From: Hymenobacter psychrotolerans DSM 18569
Lineage (GTDB): Bacteria > Bacteroidota > Bacteroidia > Cytophagales > Hymenobacteraceae
Length of the DNA: 64,000 bases
Reading direction: 5' to 3'
NCBI RefSeq assembly: GCF_900142395.1
Contig: NZ_FRAS01000001.1
Location: forward strand, 1-64,000
The first letter of the stretch is position 1. The number at the start of each line of letters is the position of its first letter. The notes beneath the pieces are model-generated. The model did no database searches. It was given only the letters and a program-made list of their open reading frames with translations, and had not been told where the DNA came from. Position numbers and translations under genes: made by a program. Positions 35,417 through 43,464 of this stretch are shown here, piece after piece.

Positions 35417-36179
35417 ACGCATTGCGTTAAGCCTGCTGCTGGCCGCTACCGTGTTCGGCAGTTGCGCCAGAAAGTCCGTCCCCACCAAATCGGAGGTTTC
35501 CAAGCGGCCCGTCCCGGAGGCTGTGCGCGCAACCAACGTGGAGTTCCGCTTTCTGTCGGCCAAGGGCAAAGCGCAGTTCGACTACCAGGGCAACCAGCAG
35601 GGTGCCAACATCAACGTGCGCATCCGCAAAGACAGCGTTATCTGGATTTCGGCCTCGCTCATCGGGCTGGAAGGCGTGCGTGCCTACATCACCCGCGACT
35701 CGGTGCAGGTACTCGATAAGCTGCACCGCGAATACTACGCCGGCGACTACGCCTATCTGAGCAAGCGCCTGAACGTGCCCGTTAACTTTGATATGCTGCA
35801 GGCCCTGCTGCTCGGCAACTACCTTCCCCCCATCGACGCGGCCACGGAGCCCAAAGTAGTGACCGAAGGCGACATGCAGCGCGTGAATTACGAGCAGGCC
35901 AACCTGCTGGTGCAGCAGCTTATTGAGCTAGGCAAAGCGCGCGTGCAGCAGCTTACCGTGGAAGACCCGGCCTCACAGAACAAGGTAACCGTGGACTACT
36001 CTGATTTCCGGGTGCTGGAGCGCATGCCGCAGTCATTTGCCCACAACACGCTGCTTCAGATTCAGCAGGGCCAGGCTAAGCCTACCACCGTCACGCTGAG
36101 CTACCGCTCCGTTGACGTAGACAAAGAGCGGCTTCAATTCCCTTTCTCCATCCCGAAAGGCTATGCCCGGAAGAAGTAA
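35409..36179 (+). CDS. DUF4292 lipoprotein
   Basis: This 256-residue lipoprotein has a signal peptide ending GSC|A and the DUF4292 domain (PF14125), confined to Bacteroidota. Typical pieces are LSAKGKAQFDYQGNQQGANI, RKDSVIWISASLIGLEGVRA, RDSVQVLDKLHREYY and the PVNFDMLQALLLGNYLP helix. The predicted curved beta-sheet is reminiscent of LolA/LolB-type lipoprotein carriers, which is an inference. It overlaps the TPR gene by 8 bases and the EnvC-like gene by 17 bases, so the three are translated as a unit and probably work together in the envelope. Confidence 0.9.
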   Translation: MSKRIALSLLLAATVFGSCARKSVPTKSEVSKRPVPEAVRATNVEFRFLSAKGKAQFDYQGNQQGANINVRIRKDSVIWISASLIGLEGVRAYITRDSVQVLDKLHREYYAGDYAYLSKRLNVPVNFDMLQALLLGNYLPPIDAATEPKVVTEGDMQRVNYEQANLLVQQLIELGKARVQQLTVEDPASQNKVTVDYSDFRVLERMPQSFAHNTLLQIQQGQAKPTTVTLSYRSVDVDKERLQFPFSIPKGYARKK

Positions 36180-37554
36180 GCGCTGGCTGTCGGCACTTTT
36201 ACTGGCGGGGCAACTGGGCACAGTGGGGCTGCACAGCACCCTGCTGGCGCAGCGCGCCCAACCCACCAAGCGCACTACCACTACTAAAAAATCGAAGGCG
36301 CAGCTGGAGCGCGAGCGGCTTGCCACCTTGCGCCGCATCCGGGAAACCAGCCGCATTCTGGAGCAGACCCAGCGGCAAAAGGAAGCGTCGCTCGGCCAGC
36401 TCAACGCGCTGAAAGAGAAGCTGACGGTGCAGCAGGGCGTTATCCGCAATATTTCCTCGGAGCTGCGCTACATCGAAACCGATGTGCAGCAAACCGAAAC
36501 GCAGGTTCAGAAAACCCGCCAGAACCTGGAGCAGCTCAAAGCCGAATACGGCCGCCTGATTTATGCCGGCTCCAAAACGGCCAATAGCTACAACCGCATC
36601 ATGTTTCTGTTTGCGGCCGAGTCGTTCAACCAGTTCATGCTGCGGCTGCGCTACATCCGGCAATACTCGGAAGTGCGCAAAGCCCAGGCCGCCCAGATTA
36701 CGGGCACGCAGCAGCGCCTGACCCAGCAGCTAACCGGCCTGAAAGCCAAGCAGGAGCAGAAAGGCCAGCTGCTGAACACGCAGGTAGCCGAGAAAAACAA
36801 CCTGGTAACGCTCAAAACGCAGCAAGACCAGGTAGTGACCAAGCTCAGCAAGCAGGAAGAAGGGCTGCGGCAGGAACTGGCCGACCGTCAGCGGGCCATC
36901 AGCCGCCTCGACAACCTGATTGCCGAGCGGGTACGAGAAGAAATTGCCCGGGCCGCCCGGGTAGCCCGGGCCAAAGCCGCCGCGCAGGCCGCCGCCCGCG
37001 AACGGGCCGAGCGGGCCAATGCCTCGGCACCGGGCCGCGCCTCCGCCGATGCGCCGGCCCGCACCTACTCCGAACCCGCCGAGCCGGCCGCGCCCGTCCG
37101 CACCGACCGGGTGACCCTGACGCCCGAAACGGCTGTGCTGTCGTCGTCGTTTGCGGATAACCGGGGGCGTCTGCTTTGGCCGGTGGCGAAGGGCTTTATC
37201 TCCCAACGCTTCGGCCGCCACAACCATCCGGTGTTGAAAAACGTGGTGGTGGAAAACCGGGGCATCGATATCCAGACGGGCAGCGGCGAGGCCGTGCGCG
37301 CCATTTTTGATGGCAAGGTGCTGACCGTGGCCAGCGTACCGGGCATGAACACCATCGTCATGATTCAGCACGGCGAGTATTTCACGGTGTATGCCAAGCT
37401 ACGCAATGTAAGCGTCACTGAAGGCCAGACCGTTAAGATGCGGGAGTCCATCGGCACCGTGTACACTTCGCCCGAAGGCACTTCGGAAGTGCAGTTTCAG
37501 GTGTGGCGCAACAGCTCCAACCTGAACCCGGAGAACTGGCTGGGGCGTCGCTAA
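36163..37554 (+). CDS. EnvC-like murein hydrolase activator with degenerate LytM domain
   Basis: The 463-residue protein has a signal peptide, a long coiled coil (about 45-250), an Ala/Arg-rich linker and a C-terminal LytM/M23 domain starting at LLWPVAKGFISQRFG. The zinc and catalytic histidines of true M23 peptidases are missing: the usual HxGID reads NRGID (about residue 365), YAHL reads YAKL, and HLHFE reads EVQFQ. E. coli EnvC is degenerate in the same way and activates amidases instead of cutting wall itself. By analogy this protein should control septal peptidoglycan amidases. It is last in its operon. Confidence 0.9.
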   Translation: MPGRSKRWLSALLLAGQLGTVGLHSTLLAQRAQPTKRTTTTKKSKAQLERERLATLRRIRETSRILEQTQRQKEASLGQLNALKEKLTVQQGVIRNISSELRYIETDVQQTETQVQKTRQNLEQLKAEYGRLIYAGSKTANSYNRIMFLFAAESFNQFMLRLRYIRQYSEVRKAQAAQITGTQQRLTQQLTGLKAKQEQKGQLLNTQVAEKNNLVTLKTQQDQVVTKLSKQEEGLRQELADRQRAISRLDNLIAERVREEIARAARVARAKAAAQAAARERAERANASAPGRASADAPARTYSEPAEPAAPVRTDRVTLTPETAVLSSSFADNRGRLLWPVAKGFISQRFGRHNHPVLKNVVVENRGIDIQTGSGEAVRAIFDGKVLTVASVPGMNTIVMIQHGEYFTVYAKLRNVSVTEGQTVKMRESIGTVYTSPEGTSEVQFQVWRNSSNLNPENWLGRR

Positions 37555-37561
37555 CAGCGCA

Positions 37562-37594
37562 TAAAAAAACACCGCACACGGTACGGTGTCTTTC
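37562..37594 (+). terminator. Weak terminator of the envelope operon
   Basis: An A7 tract and a stem ACACCG (37569-37574) with CGGTGT (37584-37589) are followed by CTTTCT. The short stem makes this a moderate candidate. The remaining spacer to 37787 shows nothing further. Confidence 0.5.
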
Positions 37595-37787
37595 TGAGCT
37601 ATGAAAACAAACTTGGTTACTGGTTTCGCCTGCCAGCAGCCATAAACTACGGCTACCCGGCAGGTGCCTACTAATAACACGCCGAAATATAGCGGGTTGT
37701 CCCGGGCCCCGGGCGCTGTATTCGGTGAAGGTGTTTTTTGCCGCGCCAAACAGCGCCGTTCGGTGCCTGAAAAGGCCGCCTATTCTG

Positions 37788-38759
37788 CTAGATAAGGTTC
37801 AGGCGGCTTAGCAAAGTGGCTTTGTAGGAGTTGCCAATTGGAATAAGGGTTGGCACGTTGCGGTCCTGCACCCGCCCTACATCCACCTGCACCGAGTCGC
37901 CCTCAATGGCCGTAATACGGTCCAGGCACACAATGTATTTGCGGTGAATCCGGGCAAACTCCCGGCTGGGCAGCTTGGCCTCCAGCTCCTTCATGGTGCT
38001 GTAGACGGTGTACCGCTCCCGCGAGGTATAGATGTTCACATAGTCGCCGAGGGCTTCTACGTAGCGGATGTCTTCGGTGTGTACGCGCACAAGCCGGCTG
38101 TCCTGCTTCACGAATATCTCGCTGCGGCTGACCATGAACATCGACTGGGCTCTGTCGTTGGCGAGGCGCAGCAGCCCTTCCAGTTTCTGGGTTTCCTGCT
38201 CCAGCTGCAACCGGGCGCGCCGCAGCTCCAGGTGCGCCACCACTTCTTTGGCCAGAATGCGCAAAGCGTCGCGCTGCTGCACCGTCAGGTGCCGGGGTTC
38301 GGTATCGATGGCGCAGATGGTGCCCAAGGGCAGACCTTCCGGCGTTATGAGGGCCGCCCCGGCATAGAACCGAATGTTGGGGTCGTTGGTGACGAGCGGA
38401 TTTTGGCGGAACAGAGGGTCGAGCTGTGCATCGTGTACCTCAAACACATCTTCCGCCATCATAGCATATTGGCAGAAGGCAATATCCCGGTGGGTTTCGG
38501 CAATGTCCATATCGCCGGCTTTCGCCTTGAACCACTGCCGCTCGGCATCAATCAACGACATCAGGGACACCGGAGTCCCGCAGATGTAGGCGGCCAGCCG
38601 CACCAGGTCGTCGAAGGCAGCTTCCGGCGGTGTATCCAGAATCTGGTAGTTGCGCAGAGCTTCCAGCCGGTCTGCCTCAGCAGACTGCACAGAGGAGCTC
38701 GAAAAGCCCGAAGGACTGCCTGTTTCCGTTGATAGTTTACTGGATGTCAGCTTAGGCAT
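37788..38759 (-). CDS. GAF-LytTR transcription regulator
   Basis: A 323-residue one-component regulator. Residues 28-190 form a GAF domain with a typical N-terminus (RLEALRNYQILDTPPEAAFD), then FCQYAMMAEDVFEVHDAQLD and GAALITPEGLPLGTICAID. A coiled-coil linker (LELRRARLQLEQETQKLEGL) leads to a C-terminal LytTR DNA-binding domain (FVKQDSRLVRVHTEDIRYVE to RIHRKYIVCLDRI). GAF domains bind small ligands or sense redox state, so the protein probably couples a direct signal to transcription, without a receiver domain. It is transcribed away from the tat genes; its target is unknown. Confidence 0.88.
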   Translation of the reverse strand: MPKLTSSKLSTETGSPSGFSSSSVQSAEADRLEALRNYQILDTPPEAAFDDLVRLAAYICGTPVSLMSLIDAERQWFKAKAGDMDIAETHRDIAFCQYAMMAEDVFEVHDAQLDPLFRQNPLVTNDPNIRFYAGAALITPEGLPLGTICAIDTEPRHLTVQQRDALRILAKEVVAHLELRRARLQLEQETQKLEGLLRLANDRAQSMFMVSRSEIFVKQDSRLVRVHTEDIRYVEALGDYVNIYTSRERYTVYSTMKELEAKLPSREFARIHRKYIVCLDRITAIEGDSVQVDVGRVQDRNVPTLIPIGNSYKATLLSRLNLI

Positions 38760-39073
38760 AAAGCGGCGGGTTGCGTGAAGTCAGGAAGGGGAAATATATA
38801 GCAGGGGGCGTGCTAAGACAAGGAAGCGTAAACAGGTGTAAGGCTGCTTTACCCGTTAAACAGGTATAAAAATCAGATGAACATAGCGTTTTTTCCGATA
38901 AACGGATTGAGACAAAGATAATACCCACGGCGCTTTTCCACGGCGCCCACGAGAAGTACTACCGAGGCCTGTGGGCACTTTTTTTAAAATTATGGGGTAC
39001 CTTTACCAATCCTATACTACGTTGTTATGCGTAGTATAGGATTTCACCCCAACCGGGCTTCTGCCTCCCGTGT
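38760..39073. promoter_or_regulatory. Divergent intergenic region with weak terminator-like hairpin
   Basis: A 314-base gap between the LytTR gene and tatA. A plus-strand hairpin GCCCAC/GTGGGC (38945-38950, 38971-38976) is followed shortly by T7 although no plus-strand gene lies upstream. TACCTTTA at 38998-39005 is a near-consensus -7 element for tatA, and a 14-bp inverted repeat follows at 39008-39043. The segment 38830-38930 is AT-richer and holds no recognisable RNA gene. Confidence 0.4.
39008..39043 (+). repeat. 14-bp perfect inverted repeat in the tatA leader
   Basis: AATCCTATACTACG (39008-39021) and CGTAGTATAGGATT (39030-39043) are perfect complements with an 8-base loop, TTGTTATG. It begins 2 bases after the tatA -7 element and ends 30 bases before the tatA ATG. 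It could be an operator, or an mRNA hairpin formed at the 5' end. Confidence 0.75.
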
Positions 39074-39292
39074 ATGTCACTTTCCTCGCTTTTCCTGATT
39101 GGCAACTTCGGCACCACCGAAATCCTGCTGATTCTGTTTGTTATTATTTTGCTGTTTGGTGCCAAGCGTATTCCGGAGCTGTTCCGGGGCATGGGCCAGG
39201 GCATCCGCGAGTTCAAGGACGCCTCCAAAGAGGAAAAGCCGGAATTCCGCGACCGTCCGGCAAACCCCAACGATACCAACCAGCCCCGCTAA
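39074..39292 (+). CDS. tatA: Sec-independent protein translocase TatA
   Basis: TatA forms the pore-like assembly that exports folded proteins. The 72 residues have the canonical layout: a short N-terminus, one membrane helix with a Gly-Thr-Glu start ([20 protein letters not shown]), the [20 protein letters not shown] amphipathic helix and a polar tail. It lies 11 bases before a second tatA-like gene. tatC is not in the window. Confidence 0.93.
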   Translation: MSLSSLFLIGNFGTTEILLILFVIILLFGAKRIPELFRGMGQGIREFKDASKEEKPEFRDRPANPNDTNQPR

Positions 39293-39303
39293 CCCCGTCT
39301 GAC

Positions 39304-39711
39304 ATGTATATGCCACTTCTTTTTCTTGGCGACATTGGGGGTAGTGAGCTGATGCTCATCTTGGTTGTCATTCTGATTTTCTTCGGCGCCAACAAGATTC
39401 CTGAGCTGGCCCGTGGGCTCGGCAAAGGCATCCGTGAGTTCAAGGACGCCTCCCGCGAGATTCGCAGCGAGTTCGAAAACGCCGGCCAGCCCCAGCAGCC
39501 GTATCAGCAGCAGTTCAACCAGAACTATGCTGCCCCGGCAGCCCCGCAGACTCCCGATCAGCCCTTGCCCGATGCAGCGTATACCGCCGCTCCCGAAACC
39601 ACACCAGAGTCGCCCGGCACTACATATGTTGCCCCACTAGCGCCTTCCGCTACGGGCTCAGCTTCGCCGGAAGCTCCCGCTACGCGGCCCCGTCTTGACC
39701 AAATGTCCTAA
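39304..39711 (+). CDS. Second TatA/TatB-family protein
   Basis: A 135-residue paralogue of the preceding protein: GDIGGSELMLILVVILIFFG is the membrane helix, followed by ANKIPELARGLGKGIREFKD. It then has a long Pro/Ala/Gln-rich tail (about 75 residues, QPQQPYQQQFNQNY and so on) absent from the first copy. The Glu early in the membrane helix, the FGANKIPELARGLGKG hinge and the long tail allow a TatB-like or specialised TatA role; sequence alone does not decide. It is followed after 14 bases by gatA. Confidence 0.88.
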   Translation: MYMPLLFLGDIGGSELMLILVVILIFFGANKIPELARGLGKGIREFKDASREIRSEFENAGQPQQPYQQQFNQNYAAPAAPQTPDQPLPDAAYTAAPETTPESPGTTYVAPLAPSATGSASPEAPATRPRLDQMS

Positions 39712-39725
39712 CTGATTTCTTCAAT

Positions 39726-41162
39726 TTGAGACGCTTTCATTCTCTCACGGAAGTTCGCCACGAGCTGACGGCAGGCACCACGACCTGCCGTCAGCTCGTG
39801 GAGTATTATCTGGATAACATTGAGCGGCACAACGGCCGCCTGAATGCTTTTCTGGAAGTATGGCCCGACGAAGCGCGCGCGCAGGCCGATGCAGTAGATG
39901 CCAAGCTGGCGGCCGGTACGGCCGGCAAGCTGGCCGGTATGGTTATCGGGCTGAAAGACGTGCTGGCCTACAAAGACCACGCCCTGCAAAGCAGCAGCCA
40001 CATTCTCGACGGGTTTAAGTCGTTGTTTACCGCCTCGGCGGTGCAGCGCCTGCTCGATGAGGACGCCATCTTTATCGGGCGGCAAAACTGCGACGAGTTT
40101 GCCATGGGTGCTTCCAACGAAACGTCTTATTTCGGCCCGGTGCGCAATGCCTTGGACGAAGAGCGGGTATCGGGTGGCTCTTCGGGCGGCTCGGCCGTAG
40201 CCGTGCAGGCCGACATGTGCCTGGCCTCAATTGGATCCGATACCGGCGGCTCGGTGCGTCAGCCGGCGGCGTTTTGCGGCATCGTTGGCTTCAAGCCCAC
40301 GTACTCGCGCATTTCGCGCTATGGGCTGGTGGCCTACGCTTCCTCATTCGACCAGATTGGTACACTCACTCGGTCCGTGGACGATGCGGCGTTGCTACTG
40401 GAGGTAATGGCCGGCGCCGACGACTTCGACAGCACCGTGAGCCAGCGCGAGGTACCCGCTTACAGCCAGCTGCTGGAGCCGGCGCCGCACTACCGCATCG
40501 GGTACATCCGCGACGCAGTAGAACGGCCAGGGCTCAACCCCGAAATCAAAGGCGCACTGGAGCGCACGCTGGACGAGCTGCGCGGCCAGGGCCACGTAGT
40601 AGACGCGGTGGATTTCCCCTACCTCGACTACATGGTGCCCACGTACTATATTCTGACCACGGCCGAGGCCAGCTCCAACCTGAGCCGCTTCGACGGGGTC
40701 AAGTACGGCTACCGCGCCCCCGATGCCACCGACCTGGCTTCGCTCTACAAAAAAACCCGCTCACAGGGCTTCGGACCGGAAGTGCAGCGCCGGATTCTGC
40801 TGGGCACCTTCGTGCTGTCGGCTGATTACTACGACGCGTACTACACCAAAGCCCAGCAGGTGCGCCGGCTCATCAAGGAAAAAACCGACGAGCTGCTGCG
40901 CCAGTACGATTTCCTGGTGCTGCCTACTACGCCTACCACGGCCTTCCGCCTCGGGGAAAACAAAAAGGACACGCTGGCCATGTATCTGGCCGATATTTTC
41001 ACGGTGCAGGCCTCGCTGGCTGGCGTACCGGCCGTGTCGGTACCGGCCGGCAACGACTCGCAAGGGCTGCCTATCGGCCTGCAGATTGTGAGCGGTGCTT
41101 TCCGCGAGGAACACCTGCTGGCCTTCGCCAAATCTTTGACTGAGACGCTTACGCCAGCCTAA
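39726..41162 (+). CDS. gatA: Asp-tRNA(Asn)/Glu-tRNA(Gln) amidotransferase subunit A
   Basis: GatA releases ammonia from glutamine for the tRNA-dependent amidation of Glu-tRNA(Gln) or Asp-tRNA(Asn). The 478 residues show the amidase signature triad: Lys in MVIGLKDVLAYKD, the Gly-Ser loop RVSGGSSGGSAVAVQAD and SIGSDTGGSVRQPAAFCGIV. PTYSRISRYGLVAYASSFDQ also matches GatA. I take the TTG at 39726 (LRRFHSLTEVRHEL) as start because no in-frame ATG exists after the tatA-like stop and the residues fit the family N-terminus. The first codons contain a perfect 18-bp inverted repeat. Confidence 0.94.
   Translation: MRRFHSLTEVRHELTAGTTTCRQLVEYYLDNIERHNGRLNAFLEVWPDEARAQADAVDAKLAAGTAGKLAGMVIGLKDVLAYKDHALQSSSHILDGFKSLFTASAVQRLLDEDAIFIGRQNCDEFAMGASNETSYFGPVRNALDEERVSGGSSGGSAVAVQADMCLASIGSDTGGSVRQPAAFCGIVGFKPTYSRISRYGLVAYASSFDQIGTLTRSVDDAALLLEVMAGADDFDSTVSQREVPAYSQLLEPAPHYRIGYIRDAVERPGLNPEIKGALERTLDELRGQGHVVDAVDFPYLDYMVPTYYILTTAEASSNLSRFDGVKYGYRAPDATDLASLYKKTRSQGFGPEVQRRILLGTFVLSADYYDAYYTKAQQVRRLIKEKTDELLRQYDFLVLPTTPTTAFRLGENKKDTLAMYLADIFTVQASLAGVPAVSVPAGNDSQGLPIGLQIVSGAFREEHLLAFAKSLTETLTPA
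39758..39801 (+). repeat. 18-bp perfect inverted repeat inside gatA
   Basis: CCACGAGCTGACGGCAGG (39758-39775) and CCTGCCGTCAGCTCGTGG (39784-39801) are perfect complements around an 8-base loop. It spans codons 11-26 of gatA, about 30 bases after the TTG start, and would form a very stable mRNA hairpin. Confidence 0.85.
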
Positions 41163-41181
41163 ACCGGCGACTAGCTAAGGT

Positions 41182-41241
41182 AAGGCAGAAAGCCAAAACG
41201 TCGAGACACGGCCGTGTCTCGACGTTTTGGCTTTCTGCCTT
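41182..41241. repeat. 60-bp perfect palindrome, probable bidirectional terminator
   Basis: Bases 41182-41211 and 41212-41241 are exact reverse complements with no spacer. The outer arm begins AAGGCAGAAAGCC, and the core is AAAACGTCGAGACACGG followed by its complement and TTTTGGC. As RNA it forms one long stem with T4 and TTT tracts inside the distal arm. It lies 20 bases after the gatA stop, so termination of gatA is the simplest role. Its right end overlaps the -33 element of the next promoter. Confidence 0.85.
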
Positions 41242-41269
41242 GGAGTTGCACTTGCAGTGAGTATATTTA
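41240..41269 (+). promoter_or_regulatory. Promoter of the lytic transglycosylase gene
   Basis: TTG (41240-41242), a 19-base spacer and TATATTTA (41262-41269, one mismatch to TAnnTTTG) lie 54 bases before the ATG at 41324. Confidence 0.5.
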
Positions 41270-41323
41270 ACCCGATTTGAATCAGGGATTTTCGTTTTAT
41301 CGCGCGACAGCCCGGACCAGGAG

Positions 41324-43330
41324 ATGAAGAAAAAATTGTTGCGTTTTATAGTGGGCGGCAGCTTGTTGGGCGCCGCTCTGGCACCCGCCGCCCAGGCCCA
41401 GGCGCTGCCCGAGCGGCTGCCGGAAGCCCCCCGCCTCTCTGGCCCCGATGACTCCACGCAGGTGGCCGATCTGCCACTGCTGCTGCCCGACTCCCTGGCG
41501 GCCCTACCTGCTCCTCTCGATTCGGCAAAGCTGGCATGGATGCAGACCTCCCCGGAACTGCGCGACCTGTATGCCGACCGTATCGGCTGCTTTGAAACCG
41601 ACGCGCCGCACTCCTTCAACTCCTCGGTGCTGCCGTTCGTGACGTATTTTACGGAGCGCAACCGCAAGTACATGCAGCGGGTGCTGGAACGCGAAAACCT
41701 GTATTTCCCGCTTTTCGAGAAGTACCTCGCCAAGTACAACCTTCCCATCGACCTGAAGTATCTGGCCGTGGTAGAATCGGCGCTGATTCCGACTGCCAAG
41801 TCGCACGCAGGTGCTACGGGGCTGTGGCAGTTTATGGGCCCGACGGCCGGCGACCTGCGCCTGCGCCGTGACGACTGGGTGGATGAGCGGATGCACCCCG
41901 AAAAATCGACGGAAGCAGCCTGCAGGCACCTGCGCTACCTCTACGGCGTATTCAACGACTGGGAGCTGGTGCTGGCGGCCTACAACTGGGGGGCGGGCAA
42001 TATGCAGCGTGTGATGCGCCGCACCGGCAAAAAGACCTTCTGGGACCTGTATCCGCACCTGCCGAAGGAAACGCGCAACTACGTGCCTACTTTCACGGCT
42101 ATCATGTACTCGATGCAGTATGCGCAGGCCCATAAGCTGCATGCGCCGGACCTGAACTACCGCTACGCAGAAGCCATGGATACGCTCCACGTAGGCGGCC
42201 GGGCCCTCGACCTGCATCGGCTCAGCCAGGCCTGCGGCTTCACCGACTCCTTAGCGCTGCTCCGCTATAATCCGGAGCTGAAGCGCAGCTGGCTGCCCGA
42301 GGGCTACCGCAGCTATACTGTGCTGATACCAGCCGCGTCGCGGCCTCAGCTGGCCGTAGTGGACCGCCCCACTCTGTTCGACTACTGTCGGCCCCGCAGC
42401 AATCAGCCCACCCCGCTCACGCCCCTGATGGCCCGCCTACAGGGTGTGGAGGCCTTCCCGGCCCGCACGCTGGCTGCCAGCGGGGCCCCGCGTGAGGAAG
42501 AGGCCGCACCGGCTCCGCGCTTTCGGCGCGTGCGCCACACGGTGCGCCGCGGCGAAACGGCGGCCTCCATTGCCGGGCGCTATGATGTGAGCACCGCGCA
42601 ACTCACCCGCTGGAACGAGTTGCGTAAAGGCCGGCCCCTGACGGCAGGCAAGCAGTTGGTGGTATTTGTACCAGTCGCGACGCCGGCCGCCTCTCCCACG
42701 GTTGCTGCCGCGCGTACTCTCACTACTCCGGCCCGCCTGCCGGTACCAGCCGCCACACCAGCGGCCCCCGCCCGCGCCCAGCCGGACAAGCCAGCCCGAG
42801 CGGCTATGGTAAAAACCGTGGCCGCAGCGGAACCGGTGAAAGCCGCCATCCTGAGCCGCAATCCGCAGGCCATTCAGCAGGAAGCTGCCGCCACTGCTGC
42901 TGCTGCTTCCACCGCCATCCTGGCTGCTTCCGACGACAGCCTGCCGACCGAATACACGGTACGCCGCGGCGACAATCTGGCGAAGATTGCCGAGAAGCGC
43001 GGCCTGACGGCAACTCAGCTGATGGTCTGGAACCAGTTAGAATCGGAAAAGGTGGTGCCAGGCCAGAAACTTACTCTGGCTGCGCCTACTCAGGAGGCTG
43101 AGGAGCGCGCGGTGGCGGTAGTGGCGCCCTCGAAGGCCCGCCCGGCAGTTTCCAGAGCCAAACCTGTGCCCCAGCCCGCTGCCGACAAGGTACATCTGGT
43201 GCAGAAAGGCGACACGCTCTATAACATCTCGCGCCGCTACCAGGGAGTGACAGTAGAACAACTACGCCGCCTCAACAACCTCACCTCCGATGAGGTGAAA
43301 CCCGGCCAAAAGCTGATTGTGGCCCGCTAG
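41324..43330 (+). CDS. MltD-like lytic transglycosylase with three LysM domains
   Basis: This 668-residue periplasmic enzyme should cleave peptidoglycan glycan strands. A signal peptide is followed by an SLT/MltD domain (about 95-290) with the catalytic Glu in LAVVESALIPTAKSHAGATG (about residue 151), LWQFMGPTA, NWGAGNMQRVMRR and YVPTFTAIMY. The C-terminal half has three LysM modules: HTVRRGETAASIAGRYDVST, YTVRRGDNLAKIAEKRGLTA and HLVQKGDTLYNISRRYQGVT, separated by Ala/Pro-rich linkers. It has its own promoter and terminator. Confidence 0.95.
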   Translation: MKKKLLRFIVGGSLLGAALAPAAQAQALPERLPEAPRLSGPDDSTQVADLPLLLPDSLAALPAPLDSAKLAWMQTSPELRDLYADRIGCFETDAPHSFNSSVLPFVTYFTERNRKYMQRVLERENLYFPLFEKYLAKYNLPIDLKYLAVVESALIPTAKSHAGATGLWQFMGPTAGDLRLRRDDWVDERMHPEKSTEAACRHLRYLYGVFNDWELVLAAYNWGAGNMQRVMRRTGKKTFWDLYPHLPKETRNYVPTFTAIMYSMQYAQAHKLHAPDLNYRYAEAMDTLHVGGRALDLHRLSQACGFTDSLALLRYNPELKRSWLPEGYRSYTVLIPAASRPQLAVVDRPTLFDYCRPRSNQPTPLTPLMARLQGVEAFPARTLAASGAPREEEAAPAPRFRRVRHTVRRGETAASIAGRYDVSTAQLTRWNELRKGRPLTAGKQLVVFVPVATPAASPTVAAARTLTTPARLPVPAATPAAPARAQPDKPARAAMVKTVAAAEPVKAAILSRNPQAIQQEAAATAAAASTAILAASDDSLPTEYTVRRGDNLAKIAEKRGLTATQLMVWNQLESEKVVPGQKLTLAAPTQEAEERAVAVVAPSKARPAVSRAKPVPQPAADKVHLVQKGDTLYNISRRYQGVTVEQLRRLNNLTSDEVKPGQKLIVAR

Positions 43331-43354
43331 CCGCTGCTTTTAGCACAAGGCCCC

Positions 43355-43391
43355 AGCCGGGTCCGAATGCGTTTCGGGCCCGGCTTTTTTT
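43355..43391 (+). terminator. Intrinsic terminator of the transglycosylase gene
   Basis: AGCCGGG pairs with CCCGGCT, extended by CCGA/TCGG inside, and is followed by T7. Confidence 0.85.
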
Positions 43392-43464
43392 GCCCGCAGA
43401 AACCGTAGCGCCAAGCCGATGGTTAGTACTGCCGGAGCTTACAGCTTCGCCAAAACAGTTTCCT

